This document shows, piece by piece, positions 13,639 through 21,097 of a stretch of 54,817 bases of DNA (the first letter of the stretch is position 1; each line of letters begins with the position of its first letter). A model generated the notes under the pieces. The model made no database searches and was not told where the DNA came from. It saw nothing but the letters and a program-made list of their open reading frames with translations. The stretch is from Nocardia mexicana NBRC 108244 (GTDB lineage Bacteria > Actinomycetota > Actinomycetes > Mycobacteriales > Mycobacteriaceae). The stretch spans positions 1-54,817 of the forward strand of contig NZ_BDBV01000105.1 in NCBI RefSeq assembly GCF_001613165.1. Reading direction: 5' to 3'. Made by a program: the position numbers and the translations under genes.

Positions 13639-14272
13639 GACCAGACGTGGCTTGAGCCGGGACCGACTCGTGGACATCGCCCACGAGTTCGTCTCGGCAC
13701 ACGGCCTGGACGCGTTGACGATGCGGCGTCTGGCCACGGCCGCGGAGGTGACCTCCGGCGCGCTGTACAAGCACGTGCGGGATCGCCGAGATCTGCAGCG
13801 CGCCATGGCCGATGCAATCTTCGGCGCGGTGGACATCGCGGATGTCGACCTCGGCAACCCGACCGCCGATCAGGTGGTCCACTGCTGCGAGCGAATGCGG
13901 CACGCCATGCTCGGTTTCCGGGATGGCGGCCGCATCGTCGCGGGCTCCTATTCCCCGTCCGCCGCGACGCTGCGGGTATCGGGCACGCTGCTGAGCCTGC
14001 TCGAGGCGGTCACGCTGCCGCAGTACGACGCCGGAGAGATCGCACTGGTATTGCGCTCGTACACAACCGGTTTCGTCATCGAGGAACAGGCCTATCTGGA
14101 ACTGGTCCAGGCCGACGAATGGGAACCGCTGGTGCGCAGCATCTCGTCGAACGGCCACGGACGAACCGACAAGACCAGCGACCTCATCGCGCTCATGACC
14201 AGCGACCGAGGCAAGCGCTTTACCTCAGGCCTGGCATCGATACTCACGGGTCCGGTACTGCCAGCCACCTAG
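13637..14272 (+). CDS. TetR-family regulator (TetR-class C-terminal domain)
   Basis: A 211-residue regulator. The N-terminal helix-turn-helix is at about residues 5-55 (LSRDRLVDIAHEFV ... MRRLATAAEVTSGALYKHVRDRRDL). It is followed by an all-helical ligand domain that resembles the tetracycline-repressor C-terminal family in its spacing and its VLRSYTTGFVIEEQA segment. No ribosome site is obvious: the ATG directly follows a palindromic repeat. It lies 70 nt after the carboxylase gene on the same strand, so it may be co-transcribed or have a separate weak promoter. The target and ligand are unknown. Confidence 0.82.
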   Translation: MTRRGLSRDRLVDIAHEFVSAHGLDALTMRRLATAAEVTSGALYKHVRDRRDLQRAMADAIFGAVDIADVDLGNPTADQVVHCCERMRHAMLGFRDGGRIVAGSYSPSAATLRVSGTLLSLLEAVTLPQYDAGEIALVLRSYTTGFVIEEQAYLELVQADEWEPLVRSISSNGHGRTDKTSDLIALMTSDRGKRFTSGLASILTGPVLPAT

Positions 14273-14288
14273 CAGGCAGCAATCCTGT

Positions 14289-14408
14289 TTCCGGCATGCC
14301 CACAACACTCACTTCCGGCATGCCCGCGACACTCATTTCCGGCGTGCCCGCGACACTCATTTCCGGCACGCCCGCGACACTCATTTCCGGCATGCCCACA
14401 ACACTTAT
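14289..14408. repeat. Five tandem copies of a 24-bp unit
   Basis: Five contiguous 24-bp units start at 14289, 14313, 14337, 14361 and 14385. Each begins TTCCGGC, continues with (A/G)(T/C)GCCC(G/A)C and ends ACACT(C/T)A(T/C). Differences are confined to a few positions. The unit contains the left half of the palindromic repeat family, and the array runs directly into a full palindrome at 14409. Both strands are open across it because 24 is a multiple of 3, giving octapeptide-repeat translations. Without a start, ribosome site or conserved product these look like artefacts, so I call it non-coding. Confidence 0.85.
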
Positions 14409-14475
14409 TTCCGGCACGCTTTTGGCCGGAATCCCTCTTCGCCACAGGTAGATTCCGGCCAGAAGCATGCCGGAA
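14409..14475. repeat. Large hairpin built from two palindromic repeats (copies 2 and 3)
   Basis: Two 24-nt arms, 14409-14432 and 14452-14475, are inverted copies matching at 22 of 24 positions, with a 19-nt loop. Each arm is itself a TTCCGGC-N9-GCCGGAA palindrome. The structure lies between the stop of the TetR gene (14272) and the stop of the minus-strand mannosyltransferase (14504), so it could end transcription from both sides. The same two-arm arrangement recurs at 39216-39277. Confidence 0.75.
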
Positions 14476-14503
14476 ATAGGGGCGGGCATGCCGGAGGGCC
14501 AGA

Positions 14504-16162
14504 TCAGCTCCAGCTGGGCAACCATAGGTGGTTGTGCCAGGTGCCGACGGTGATGGGCAGTCCCGTAAGGATCGGCCACAGCCAGATGAAGTTGGCCACG
14601 ACCAGGCCCAGGTACAGGCAGACCGCGAGCAGGTTCAGGTTGCGCCGCTCGGTGGACAGCAGGAATCGGTAGCCGCCCGCGCGGTGGGCGAACGGTGCGG
14701 GGCCGAGGATTTCGCCCAGCATCAGCGCGAGACCCATGACCAGGAACGGTGCCATCGGGACCGCGTAGAAGTAGTACATCTGCCGATCCAGATTCAGGAA
14801 CCAGGGCAGGAATCCGCCGAAATAGCCGACGAGCACGGCGGCATAGCGCCAGTCGCGGCGGGTCGCGCAGCGCCAGATCGCCCAGGCCAGCATCGGTATC
14901 GACAGCCACCACAGGGCCGGGGTGCCGATCAGCATCACGGCCTTCACGCACGACGATTCACCACAGCCGCCGACGGCGCTGTCGGAGTAGTGATACAGCA
15001 TGGGACGCAGGCCCATCGGCCACGACCACGGCTTGGATTCCCAGTCGTGATGGTTGCCCGCCGAATTCGTCAGGCTCTCATGAAAACTCAGCGATTCGCC
15101 GTGGTTGTGCCACAGCGAACGCAGCGAGTCGGGAATCCAGGCCCAGAATCCGCCGCTGCCGATCGGATTCTTCCCGGCGCTCTGATTGCCCACCGAATAG
15201 CGGTCGTAGCCGTCCTCGCTGGCGAACCACGCCCCGTAACTGCCGAGATAGACCAGCACCGGAATCAGAACGAGAGCATAGAGCGCGGGGACGATATCGC
15301 GCACGGCCGTACCCACCCACGGCCGCGGCACACCGTAGGCCCGGCGGGCGGCGAGGTCGAAACACACCGACAGCAGACCGAAGGCGGCGATGAAGTAGAG
15401 CCCGGACCATTTCGTGCCGCAGGCCAGGCCGAGCAGCACCCCGGCACCGAACCGCCACCAGCGCACGCCCAGCCGAGGACCGAATTCGCGGAATCCGGCG
15501 GTCACGCTGCCGAGTCCGTTCGCGGCTCGGCCGACCGGACCCGTCGCCGGGATGCGCCCCTCGGCGGCGGCGCGGGCGAGCCGGGCCCGCACCTCATCAC
15601 GGTCGACGATCAGGCAACCGAAGGCGGCGACAGCGAACACCGTCTGAAAGATGTCGAGCATCCCGATCCGCGACGAGACGAAGGTGGTGCCGTCGCAGAT
15701 CAGCAGCAGACCGGCGACCGCGCCGAGCAGCGTGGACCGAGTCATCCGCCGCGTAATGCGAACCACCAGCAGCACCAGCACGATTCCGAAGACCGCCGCG
15801 GAGAACCGCCAGCCCCACGGCGTATAGCCGAAGACCAACTCCCCCAGCGCGATCATCTGCTTGCCCACCGGCGGATGCACCACCACCCCGTACGCCGGAT
15901 TGTCCTCGACCCCGCCCCCGGTCACCATCTCCCACGCCTGATGCGCGTAGTACTTCTCGTCGAACGACGGCGTGCCACCATCGGTCGGATAGTTCAGATT
16001 CAGCAGCCGAGTCACCGCGGCCAGCGCGGTAAGCACGATGGTGACCACCCACCCGCGCACCCGATCGGTGGGCCCGAAATCGGCGGAAGGCCGCAGCGGC
16101 GCCGGACGAGACATGGCCCGGCCCACCCCGATCGGCGGCCGCGCGTCGGTCAGCTGGGTCAC
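14504..16162 (-). CDS. pmt: Dolichyl/polyprenyl-phosphate-mannose protein mannosyltransferase (GT39)
   Basis: A 552-residue multi-pass membrane enzyme. The conserved lumenal-type Asp-Glu pair is D68-E69 (SFDEKYYAHQAWEM) after the first membrane helix. Many hydrophobic segments follow (about 10). The DFGPTDRVRGW block before helix 1 matches mycobacterial Pmt proteins. The enzyme transfers mannose from polyprenyl-phosphate-mannose to Ser/Thr of Sec-exported proteins outside the membrane. The GTG start gives an N-terminus similar to relatives; the ATG at 16117 is a possible alternative. It faces the 14.4 kb hairpin at its 3' end and stands alone. Confidence 0.88.
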   Translation of the reverse strand: MTQLTDARPPIGVGRAMSRPAPLRPSADFGPTDRVRGWVVTIVLTALAAVTRLLNLNYPTDGGTPSFDEKYYAHQAWEMVTGGGVEDNPAYGVVVHPPVGKQMIALGELVFGYTPWGWRFSAAVFGIVLVLLVVRITRRMTRSTLLGAVAGLLLICDGTTFVSSRIGMLDIFQTVFAVAAFGCLIVDRDEVRARLARAAAEGRIPATGPVGRAANGLGSVTAGFREFGPRLGVRWWRFGAGVLLGLACGTKWSGLYFIAAFGLLSVCFDLAARRAYGVPRPWVGTAVRDIVPALYALVLIPVLVYLGSYGAWFASEDGYDRYSVGNQSAGKNPIGSGGFWAWIPDSLRSLWHNHGESLSFHESLTNSAGNHHDWESKPWSWPMGLRPMLYHYSDSAVGGCGESSCVKAVMLIGTPALWWLSIPMLAWAIWRCATRRDWRYAAVLVGYFGGFLPWFLNLDRQMYYFYAVPMAPFLVMGLALMLGEILGPAPFAHRAGGYRFLLSTERRNLNLLAVCLYLGLVVANFIWLWPILTGLPITVGTWHNHLWLPSWS

Positions 16163-16232
16163 TTCACGATCGTATGCGGTCCGCGGCGACGCCCATGCAA
16201 CGCCGCGGATTCGATAGCTTCCGAAGCGACCG

Positions 16233-17234
16233 CTAGCTGGCCAGCAGATCGAGCAGGGAGCCGAAGATGAACAGCCCCAAGGCGATCCACCGGAGAGGGT
16301 GCGCCGGACGTTCGCGATTCATCACCCAGACGATCGATCGGGTCATCGGCACCGGTAGGTAGCAGACGACCACCCAGAGCCACGCCAGAATGGCTCCGGC
16401 GCGGCGGCGCTTGCCGGGGTCGGTGACCACGGACGCCAAGACCGCGAGGATCACCACCGCGATCGGAACCGCCACCAGGAGCCCCGGCCGCTCCCATCCG
16501 GTCCGCCACTCGACGATGACCAGGGCCAGGCTCCCGAGGACGAGACCACCTAGCAGAATCGAGCCGATCGGCTCGACCCACCGGCTGACGTCCTCGGCAT
16601 TACGCCAGGCTGTTCTGTCCTTTTCGGACAGTCCGTCGACAAAGGCCGATTCGACCTGACTCTCGAAGATATTCCGGCCGTGCACGCATTCCCATTTGGG
16701 GACGGGACGATCCGGGGAAGACACCGGGAGATCATCGACTACCGCGTATTGAGGCATGGCATATCTGCATGAGGCGCACGTGAATTCGCCGTCGAACGCT
16801 CCGGCCAGGGAGGCCAGCAGTGACTCGTACTCCGGCGTACCGGGTTCTCGCCGCGTCGCGGTGAGGTCCGACTTCACACGAGACTCCAGTGCGCGCAGAC
16901 GCTCGAGTAACTGCGCCGCGCCGCGCGTGGCCGTGACCCTGGTTCTCGCCGCCCGGAGGCGTTCCGCATACCGCCGGCCGAAGTCGTCCAACGCGGCCGC
17001 ACCGAGCAGATCGAACACCACGGGGAGCCCGGCTACGAGCTGAAGCCCCTTCCCGAGGCGCCCCCAGAACAACACCGACCGCCCCAGCAAGAGATCGGCC
17101 TCAGGTAACGGCCCCCGCGACCACCGCACCAACAACTCCCACCACCACCCACGAAAAACCACCCCCGCAACCAGCAGCAACGCCCCAACCACCCACCATG
17201 CGCGACGGCCAACCCGATGCCGTTCGCCCGCCAC
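16233..17234 (-). CDS. Multi-pass membrane protein of unknown function, next to a SLOG-like gene
   Basis: About 333 residues from the GTG at 17234, chosen because GGAGAG lies 3-5 nt upstream; ATGs at 17249, 17294 and 17312 extend the same frame. A Trp-rich hydrophobic segment near the N-terminus is followed by a charged helical stretch (about 85-140). Then comes a soluble part with C-x2-C (CASCRYAMPQ) and a lone later Cys. Four hydrophobic segments close the protein. I do not recognise a family. It is downstream of the SLOG-like gene on the same strand. Membrane partners of SLOG proteins are known as effectors in conflict systems, so an effector role is possible, but it is inference only. Confidence 0.6.
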   Translation of the reverse strand: MAGERHRVGRRAWWVVGALLLVAGVVFRGWWWELLVRWSRGPLPEADLLLGRSVLFWGRLGKGLQLVAGLPVVFDLLGAAALDDFGRRYAERLRAARTRVTATRGAAQLLERLRALESRVKSDLTATRREPGTPEYESLLASLAGAFDGEFTCASCRYAMPQYAVVDDLPVSSPDRPVPKWECVHGRNIFESQVESAFVDGLSEKDRTAWRNAEDVSRWVEPIGSILLGGLVLGSLALVIVEWRTGWERPGLLVAVPIAVVILAVLASVVTDPGKRRRAGAILAWLWVVVCYLPVPMTRSIVWVMNRERPAHPLRWIALGLFIFGSLLDLLAS

Positions 17235-17370
17235 GTTCTCTCCACCCATACCCACGACAATCGCCCAATGCCCACACACCCGTCCAGCCGACATCAACTG
17301 TTCGGCCGTCATCGGGCCTGCACGAGGGCGCCCGAAAAGAGCCCGGGCCAAGCCGATCGGCGTCCGCACC

Positions 17371-17853
17371 CTAGGTTCGTGCGGCACCCTCCGGCCACAC
17401 CACAACCACAGGCAGTCCCCGCCGCTGTGCCGACGCAACCACACTTCCAGTCCCGCTCGGTTGTCCGTCCTGCCCGTCCCACACAGCGACCAGGCGATCG
17501 CACCTGCCGAGCACGGCCTCGTTCGCCGCTTCATACGCCGCAGCACCTGCGTCATCGAAGTCCATCACCCGCACAGTTTCGGCGCGGTCGAGAAGGCTGT
17601 CGAACAGCTCCGCGTGATCCGGCTTCACCTTCCGTTCGCGGTAGTTCCGCGAAGGAATAACGACCTCCAACCGACCGCCGATATCGAGAACAGCTTGCGC
17701 GAACACTGAATCAGCACCCCGGGCAATACAACTCACCCCCACCAGGTCGGCCGCCGCACCGGAGTCGGCCAACCGACGAGTGATCTCGGCGTAGACCAGT
17801 GGCACCGTGTCTGCCGCGAGGTTCATATGCCCGGTCACACCGATGCGCACCAT
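17371..17853 (-). CDS. SLOG/DprA-like nucleotide-binding-fold protein
   Basis: A 160-residue Rossmann-like protein. It opens with VRIGVTGHMNL, continues GVSCIARGADSVFAQAVL and VVIPSRNY, and ends with a beta strand plus GTGSVVASAQRRG. This order (N-terminal GxTGH, central GAD, later GTGS) is that of small SLOG-superfamily proteins that bind nucleotides or nucleotide-like ligands. The ATG at 17853 has GGGAGAG 7 nt upstream; two TTG codons in front are not used. It lies between a DUF1152-like gene and a membrane-protein gene, all on the minus strand. The ligand and activity are unknown. A nucleoside hydrolase-like enzyme of LOG type is an alternative, but the usual PGGxGTxxE motif is absent. Confidence 0.65.
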   Translation of the reverse strand: MVRIGVTGHMNLAADTVPLVYAEITRRLADSGAAADLVGVSCIARGADSVFAQAVLDIGGRLEVVIPSRNYRERKVKPDHAELFDSLLDRAETVRVMDFDDAGAAAYEAANEAVLGRCDRLVAVWDGQDGQPSGTGSVVASAQRRGLPVVVVWPEGAART

Positions 17854-17952
17854 CAACAAACTCTCCCTCTATCCCGTCGTGATGACCATCGGCCGGATCG
17901 GTCGTCCCGCGAAAGTCGGCTGGTTCCCGATGAATACATGCCGGACCCGTGA

Positions 17953-19089
17953 TCAAACCGGCCGGACCGCATAGAGCGGTGGTCGAAAGTGGCTCGGGCG
18001 GAATCGCCTGAGTAGTTCTCGCAACGCCTCGGTCGCCGACGGCTCGATAGCATGAACCATCTCGGCGACGCGGCGCACCGTCAGCGCATCGACGCGGTTC
18101 TGCGCTCGGTCGACGTATTGGTCGATGACGTCCAGCACCTCGGCGGTCGGCATCCGGATTTCGGCCTGCTCGCCCGCTGCGCGTCGGCGTTCCACGTCGA
18201 GTTCGCTTCGGCCGCTGCGCCGATCCCGGAGCAATTGCTCGGCCTCGTCAAGACTCGTCGTGGACACGAGGGGTGCGGCGAGCGACGCCTCGAACAATCT
18301 TTCGGCCTCCAACTCGTAGACGTAAGTGGCTGCGGCGGTGAGAGATACGACAGCGGACCGCTGTGTCTCGACGCGTCCGCGCCACCCATCAGCCGCCGCA
18401 GCGAGTAGAGCGTTGGCCTCGGAAGGATGCCACGACCAGATGTCGGCGAGCGGCGCGGCATCACGTGGCGTCAACTCGCTCACCTGGCGCGCTCCGAGCT
18501 TGTCCAGCCGAAGATCCAGCTCCGGGCCCGACAGTTCGCCATCCAATCCCATACCTGCCACGATCACCCGGGTGTGCATCCCGGATCGCACTGCCGCAGC
18601 GAGCGCGAGCGAGTCCGCCAGTGGTGTCCGCAACGATGCCTCGTGCCCCTCCGCGAGAATGTCGCCGCCCGCATCGACTACTATCACCTGAGTCGCGTCG
18701 AATGCGGTTGCGGCACAACGAATAAGCTCGGCGATTCCCACCGCGCCCGCTGCCGCCTCCAGCAAGAGCAGTGGCCTGTCGAGATAACCGGCCAGTCGCG
18801 GCAATGTCGATCGGCCCTTCTTCAGCGCGGCCGTTACCGGAATCTCCAGCACGCCGTGGCGGATCCGCAACCCCTCGAAGTCGTCTCGTGTGCGAGGACC
18901 AGGCGCCGGATCGATCATGAACCGGTCCCACGAATAGCTCATGACCGCCTTGATATCCAGGTCCGGCATAGCCGTCCCGAGCATCGCGGCAGTAACAGCA
19001 TCGCCGCCACCACCGGCCGCAATCGCTATCGCAGCCCCCATCGCTGCACCACCGCCAATCTTCTCGATTCGTATAGTGGCCAGTGGCAT
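17953..19089 (-). CDS. DUF1152-like protein
   Basis: A 378-residue soluble protein with a Gly-rich N-terminal loop (AIAAGGGGDAVTAAML, about residues 21-36). A DRFMIDPAPGPRTRDDFEGL block and an internal VIVVDAGGDIL strand follow. These fit the DUF1152 family of archaea and actinomycetes, whose function is unknown. The C-terminal third is helical and charged. The ATG at 19089 is the only sensible start near the Gly-rich loop, but has no clear ribosome site; an ATG at 19041 is an alternative. It is divergent from the GntR gene with only 25 nt between the starts. A half copy of the GntR-type operator covers its start codon. Confidence 0.6.
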   Translation of the reverse strand: MPLATIRIEKIGGGAAMGAAIAIAAGGGGDAVTAAMLGTAMPDLDIKAVMSYSWDRFMIDPAPGPRTRDDFEGLRIRHGVLEIPVTAALKKGRSTLPRLAGYLDRPLLLLEAAAGAVGIAELIRCAATAFDATQVIVVDAGGDILAEGHEASLRTPLADSLALAAAVRSGMHTRVIVAGMGLDGELSGPELDLRLDKLGARQVSELTPRDAAPLADIWSWHPSEANALLAAAADGWRGRVETQRSAVVSLTAAATYVYELEAERLFEASLAAPLVSTTSLDEAEQLLRDRRSGRSELDVERRRAAGEQAEIRMPTAEVLDVIDQYVDRAQNRVDALTVRRVAEMVHAIEPSATEALRELLRRFRPSHFRPPLYAVRPV

Positions 19090-19090
19090 A
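19082..19090. promoter_or_regulatory. Half-site of the GntR operator at the DUF1152-like start
   Basis: AGTGGCATA at 19082-19090 equals the left half plus core of the two full dyads at 19903 and 19926. It overlaps the start codon of the divergent DUF1152-like gene. A second AGTGG lies at 19075-19079. This suggests that the GntR protein also touches the left arm and its own promoter. Confidence 0.45.
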
Positions 19091-19114
19091 CGGTAGTTCG
19101 CGGAGGTGGAACAG

Positions 19115-19861
19115 TTGCCCGAGATCGAAGAGGTACTTCCGAAGTACCTGCAAATCGCTGGATATCTGCGCGACCAGATCGTTCGGGGCGATCTACCACC
19201 GGGCGCCGAGGTGCCTTCCGAGCGTGAGCTGGCCGCAGCGTGGAACGTTGCCCGTCCGACCGCCACGAAGGCCCTGCAGGCGCTCCGCCAGCAGGGACTG
19301 GTCGAGTCTCGGCGCGGATCCGGCACGTATGTGCGTGAGCCCAACGCGGCACCGCGCACCCGCGAACGCATCGAGCGCGCCGCGAAGATGGGCACGATGT
19401 ACTCCAATGCCGAGCGTGTCGAGTTCCCGTTCGTCGGCATGGTGGATGCACCCGAGCATGTCGCGTCATCGCTCGGAATCGCCAGCGGGAGTCTGGTTGT
19501 GCAGCGGCGCCGCATCATCCGGAGCGAGCACACCGGGCCGATCGAGCTGTCCACCTCATGGTTCCCTTCGGCTCTCGCAGATAGCGCGCCGCGCGTGCTC
19601 GTGGCCGAGCGCATCCGCGGCGGCACCCTTCCGTATATTGCGGAAGCGGCAGGCAGGCGAGTTGCGTACGCCCGAGATCAGGTGTGCGCTCGGCAGGCCG
19701 CAGATGACGAGCGGGCCGCGCTCGATCTTCCTGATCTGTCACCTGTCTTGGTGTATTGGCTGGTGGCCTACGACTCCCGCGACACGCCGATCCAGTTTGA
19801 CGAAGCGATCTACCCGCCGAAACGCTGGGCGTTCCGCCAGGAGTATCCGATAACTATCTAG
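19115..19861 (+). CDS. GntR-family regulator, HutC/UTRA type
   Basis: A 248-residue regulator. The winged helix-turn-helix is at about residues 5-72 (PKYLQIAGYLRDQIVRGDLPPGAEVPSERELA ... VARPTATKALQAL). The UTRA effector domain runs from about 90 to the end (VVQRRRIIRSEHTGPIELSTSWFP ... LVYWLVAYDSRDTPIQFDEAIYP). A GTG at 19106 has the ribosome site immediately against it, while the TTG at 19115 has GGAGG at 8 nt, so TTG is preferred. A TATAGT box at 19072-19077 could drive it. Two operator dyads lie just after its stop, ahead of the plus-strand cassette. Related UTRA proteins control accessory genes in Streptomyces integrative elements. The ligand is unknown. Confidence 0.85.
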   Translation: MPEIEEVLPKYLQIAGYLRDQIVRGDLPPGAEVPSERELAAAWNVARPTATKALQALRQQGLVESRRGSGTYVREPNAAPRTRERIERAAKMGTMYSNAERVEFPFVGMVDAPEHVASSLGIASGSLVVQRRRIIRSEHTGPIELSTSWFPSALADSAPRVLVAERIRGGTLPYIAEAAGRRVAYARDQVCARQAADDERAALDLPDLSPVLVYWLVAYDSRDTPIQFDEAIYPPKRWAFRQEYPITI

Positions 19862-19902
19862 ATCAAAGCACAGGGCAACCGGAAGATTTCCAGTTTTTCC
19901 AA

Positions 19903-19943
19903 AGTGGCATACTCCACTATCCAAAAAGTGGCATAGTCCACTT
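19903..19943. promoter_or_regulatory. Two operator dyads, AGTGG-N6-CCACT
   Basis: AGTGG-CATACT-CCACT (19903-19918) and AAGTGG-CATAGT-CCACTT (19926-19943) are near-identical dyads. Their centres are 24 bp apart. The second has perfect 6-bp arms. The cores CATACT and CATAGT could serve as -10 boxes. The surrounding sequence (about 19880-19945) is more AT-rich than its neighbours. The dyads sit between the GntR gene and the small genes downstream, so they are very likely the operator of that regulator. The remaining part of the gap to 20092 shows no gene. Confidence 0.7.
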
Positions 19944-20092
19944 GTGGACGAAAACCACCGATGCCGAGCCGGTTCCCATCCCGACTCGAGGCCGCGCCGC
20001 CGAACCGGCCCGCCACCCACGGGGCTCGCTAGACGACACGACGGTTCCTCGGCATCGCGGAAACCCTGCCGTACTAGCCACCCGAGGTCCCG

Positions 20093-20407
20093 ATGACGTT
20101 CCCGCTCGTCATGATCATCGCCGCACTCGTAATCCTGTCGGCCATCGTCTGGTTCGCACCAGACACCCTGCCGCCGGCACCCACCCTGACCCATCCAGCT
20201 CCAGAGGAACCCGCCATGGATACATCGGTGTGGCCTGTCGGATGGCCGCACGAAGCGCCGGACCGTCCGATGTCAGTCAGCGATGCGCGCCATTCGATGC
20301 AACGTCATCGTGACTGCTACCGCGAGGATTGCCCCCGCAAACGCGCTGCCTACCAGACCCTGGTCGACGCCGGGCATATCAAGCCGGACTCCGCGAGGGT
20401 GTCGTGA
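20093..20407 (+). CDS. Small membrane-anchored protein of unknown function
   Basis: A 104-residue product. Residues 3-25 form one membrane helix (FPLVMIIAALVILSAIVWF), then comes a Pro-rich linker. A basic, Cys-containing tail follows (HRDCYREDCPRKRAAYQTLVDAGHIKPDS). Tails of this kind, with two Cys followed by a basic helix, recur in small proteins of actinomycete mobile elements, as far as I remember. GAGGT lies 5 nt before the ATG. An internal ATG at 20217 also has a fair GAGGAA site and would give a soluble 63-residue form. The stop overlaps the next start (GTGTCGTGA region), indicating coupling. Function unknown. Confidence 0.6.
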   Translation: MTFPLVMIIAALVILSAIVWFAPDTLPPAPTLTHPAPEEPAMDTSVWPVGWPHEAPDRPMSVSDARHSMQRHRDCYREDCPRKRAAYQTLVDAGHIKPDSARVS

Positions 20408-20640
20408 TCCTGAACAGGCCACTGCCGCAACGCATCCCTACCGAACTGTTGTGGGCTCGGCCCGTCATACTCCCGTCCATCGACGTGATGCTGCGGGTCA
20501 TCGCCGCGTTCGGTGAAGCGCCGAAAGTACACGACACCATCGCGATCATGCTGATTCGGCACTGGATGCGGGAGATCAGCAAAACAACCAATATCGATCA
20601 GGAGTCGCATCCCGATGAGCCCCGTCCCATCAGTCGATGA
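20404..20640 (+). CDS. Small hypothetical protein
   Basis: A 78-residue product starting at the GTG that overlaps the previous stop (GTGA at 20404-20407). It has a central helical segment (IDVMLRVIAAFGEAPKVHDTIAIMLIRHWMREI) and a polar tail. I recognise no family. Its 3' end overlaps the following gene by 26 nt. The chain of overlaps makes it a credible member of the GntR cassette despite its size. Confidence 0.5.
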   Translation: MILNRPLPQRIPTELLWARPVILPSIDVMLRVIAAFGEAPKVHDTIAIMLIRHWMREISKTTNIDQESHPDEPRPISR

Positions 20641-21082
20641 ACTGCTGGCCGCGATGCAAGGAAACTATGACCCTCAGCATCCGCGAGCCGAAATCCTCCG
20701 TGCCGCATGGCTCTTGGCCAAGAACAGACACTGGTTCTGTCCAGGATCCGTCGTGGCAGTGCATCCCGTGAGCACGCACGGACCCGGCATTCACGTCGAG
20801 AACGGCACCGAAGCCCTCGCGGCCTTGGATGTGGACCTCGCCAACATCGTCGATGACGCGCTGTTGGGCCGGATCGCCGAGTCTGTCGACGGCAACCGGG
20901 AATACGCGCTGGCCCTCAGCGAACTTGCCCTGGGCTGGGCAGCTGTCGCCGACGCGCGAATCCAGTTCGGGCAGTGCTGCGACGCCGTCGCTGAGGAACG
21001 ATTTGCCGAAGCTGCTGCTGACTACGTTCGGATCGCAGGCGGGCCGCCGATAGTGGCGGCCAATTCGCCGACAATGAACTGA
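20615..21082 (+). CDS. Hypothetical protein in the GntR cassette
   Basis: A 155-residue product. After a helical N-terminus (VDELLAAMQGNY ... EILRAAWLLAKNRHW) comes a short beta-rich piece (GSVVAVHPVSTHGPGIHVENG). Two amphipathic helices rich in Ala and Glu follow. There is no signal peptide or membrane segment and no motif I recognise. The ATG overlaps the previous gene by 26 nt and AGGAG lies about 10 nt upstream. It is followed 15 nt later by the methyltransferase-like gene. Confidence 0.55.
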   Translation: MSPVPSVDELLAAMQGNYDPQHPRAEILRAAWLLAKNRHWFCPGSVVAVHPVSTHGPGIHVENGTEALAALDVDLANIVDDALLGRIAESVDGNREYALALSELALGWAAVADARIQFGQCCDAVAEERFAEAAADYVRIAGGPPIVAANSPTMN

Positions 21083-21097
21083 CCGCAGGGGGCACAC

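Noticed and set aside
14289..14408. Possible CRISPR array
   Set aside because: The 24-bp units are directly adjacent with no spacers, and no cas genes are present.
14119..14951. Octapeptide-repeat open frames on both strands across the 24-bp array
   Set aside because: Both arise because the unit is a multiple of three. They extend into frames opposite or alongside real genes and have no ribosome site.
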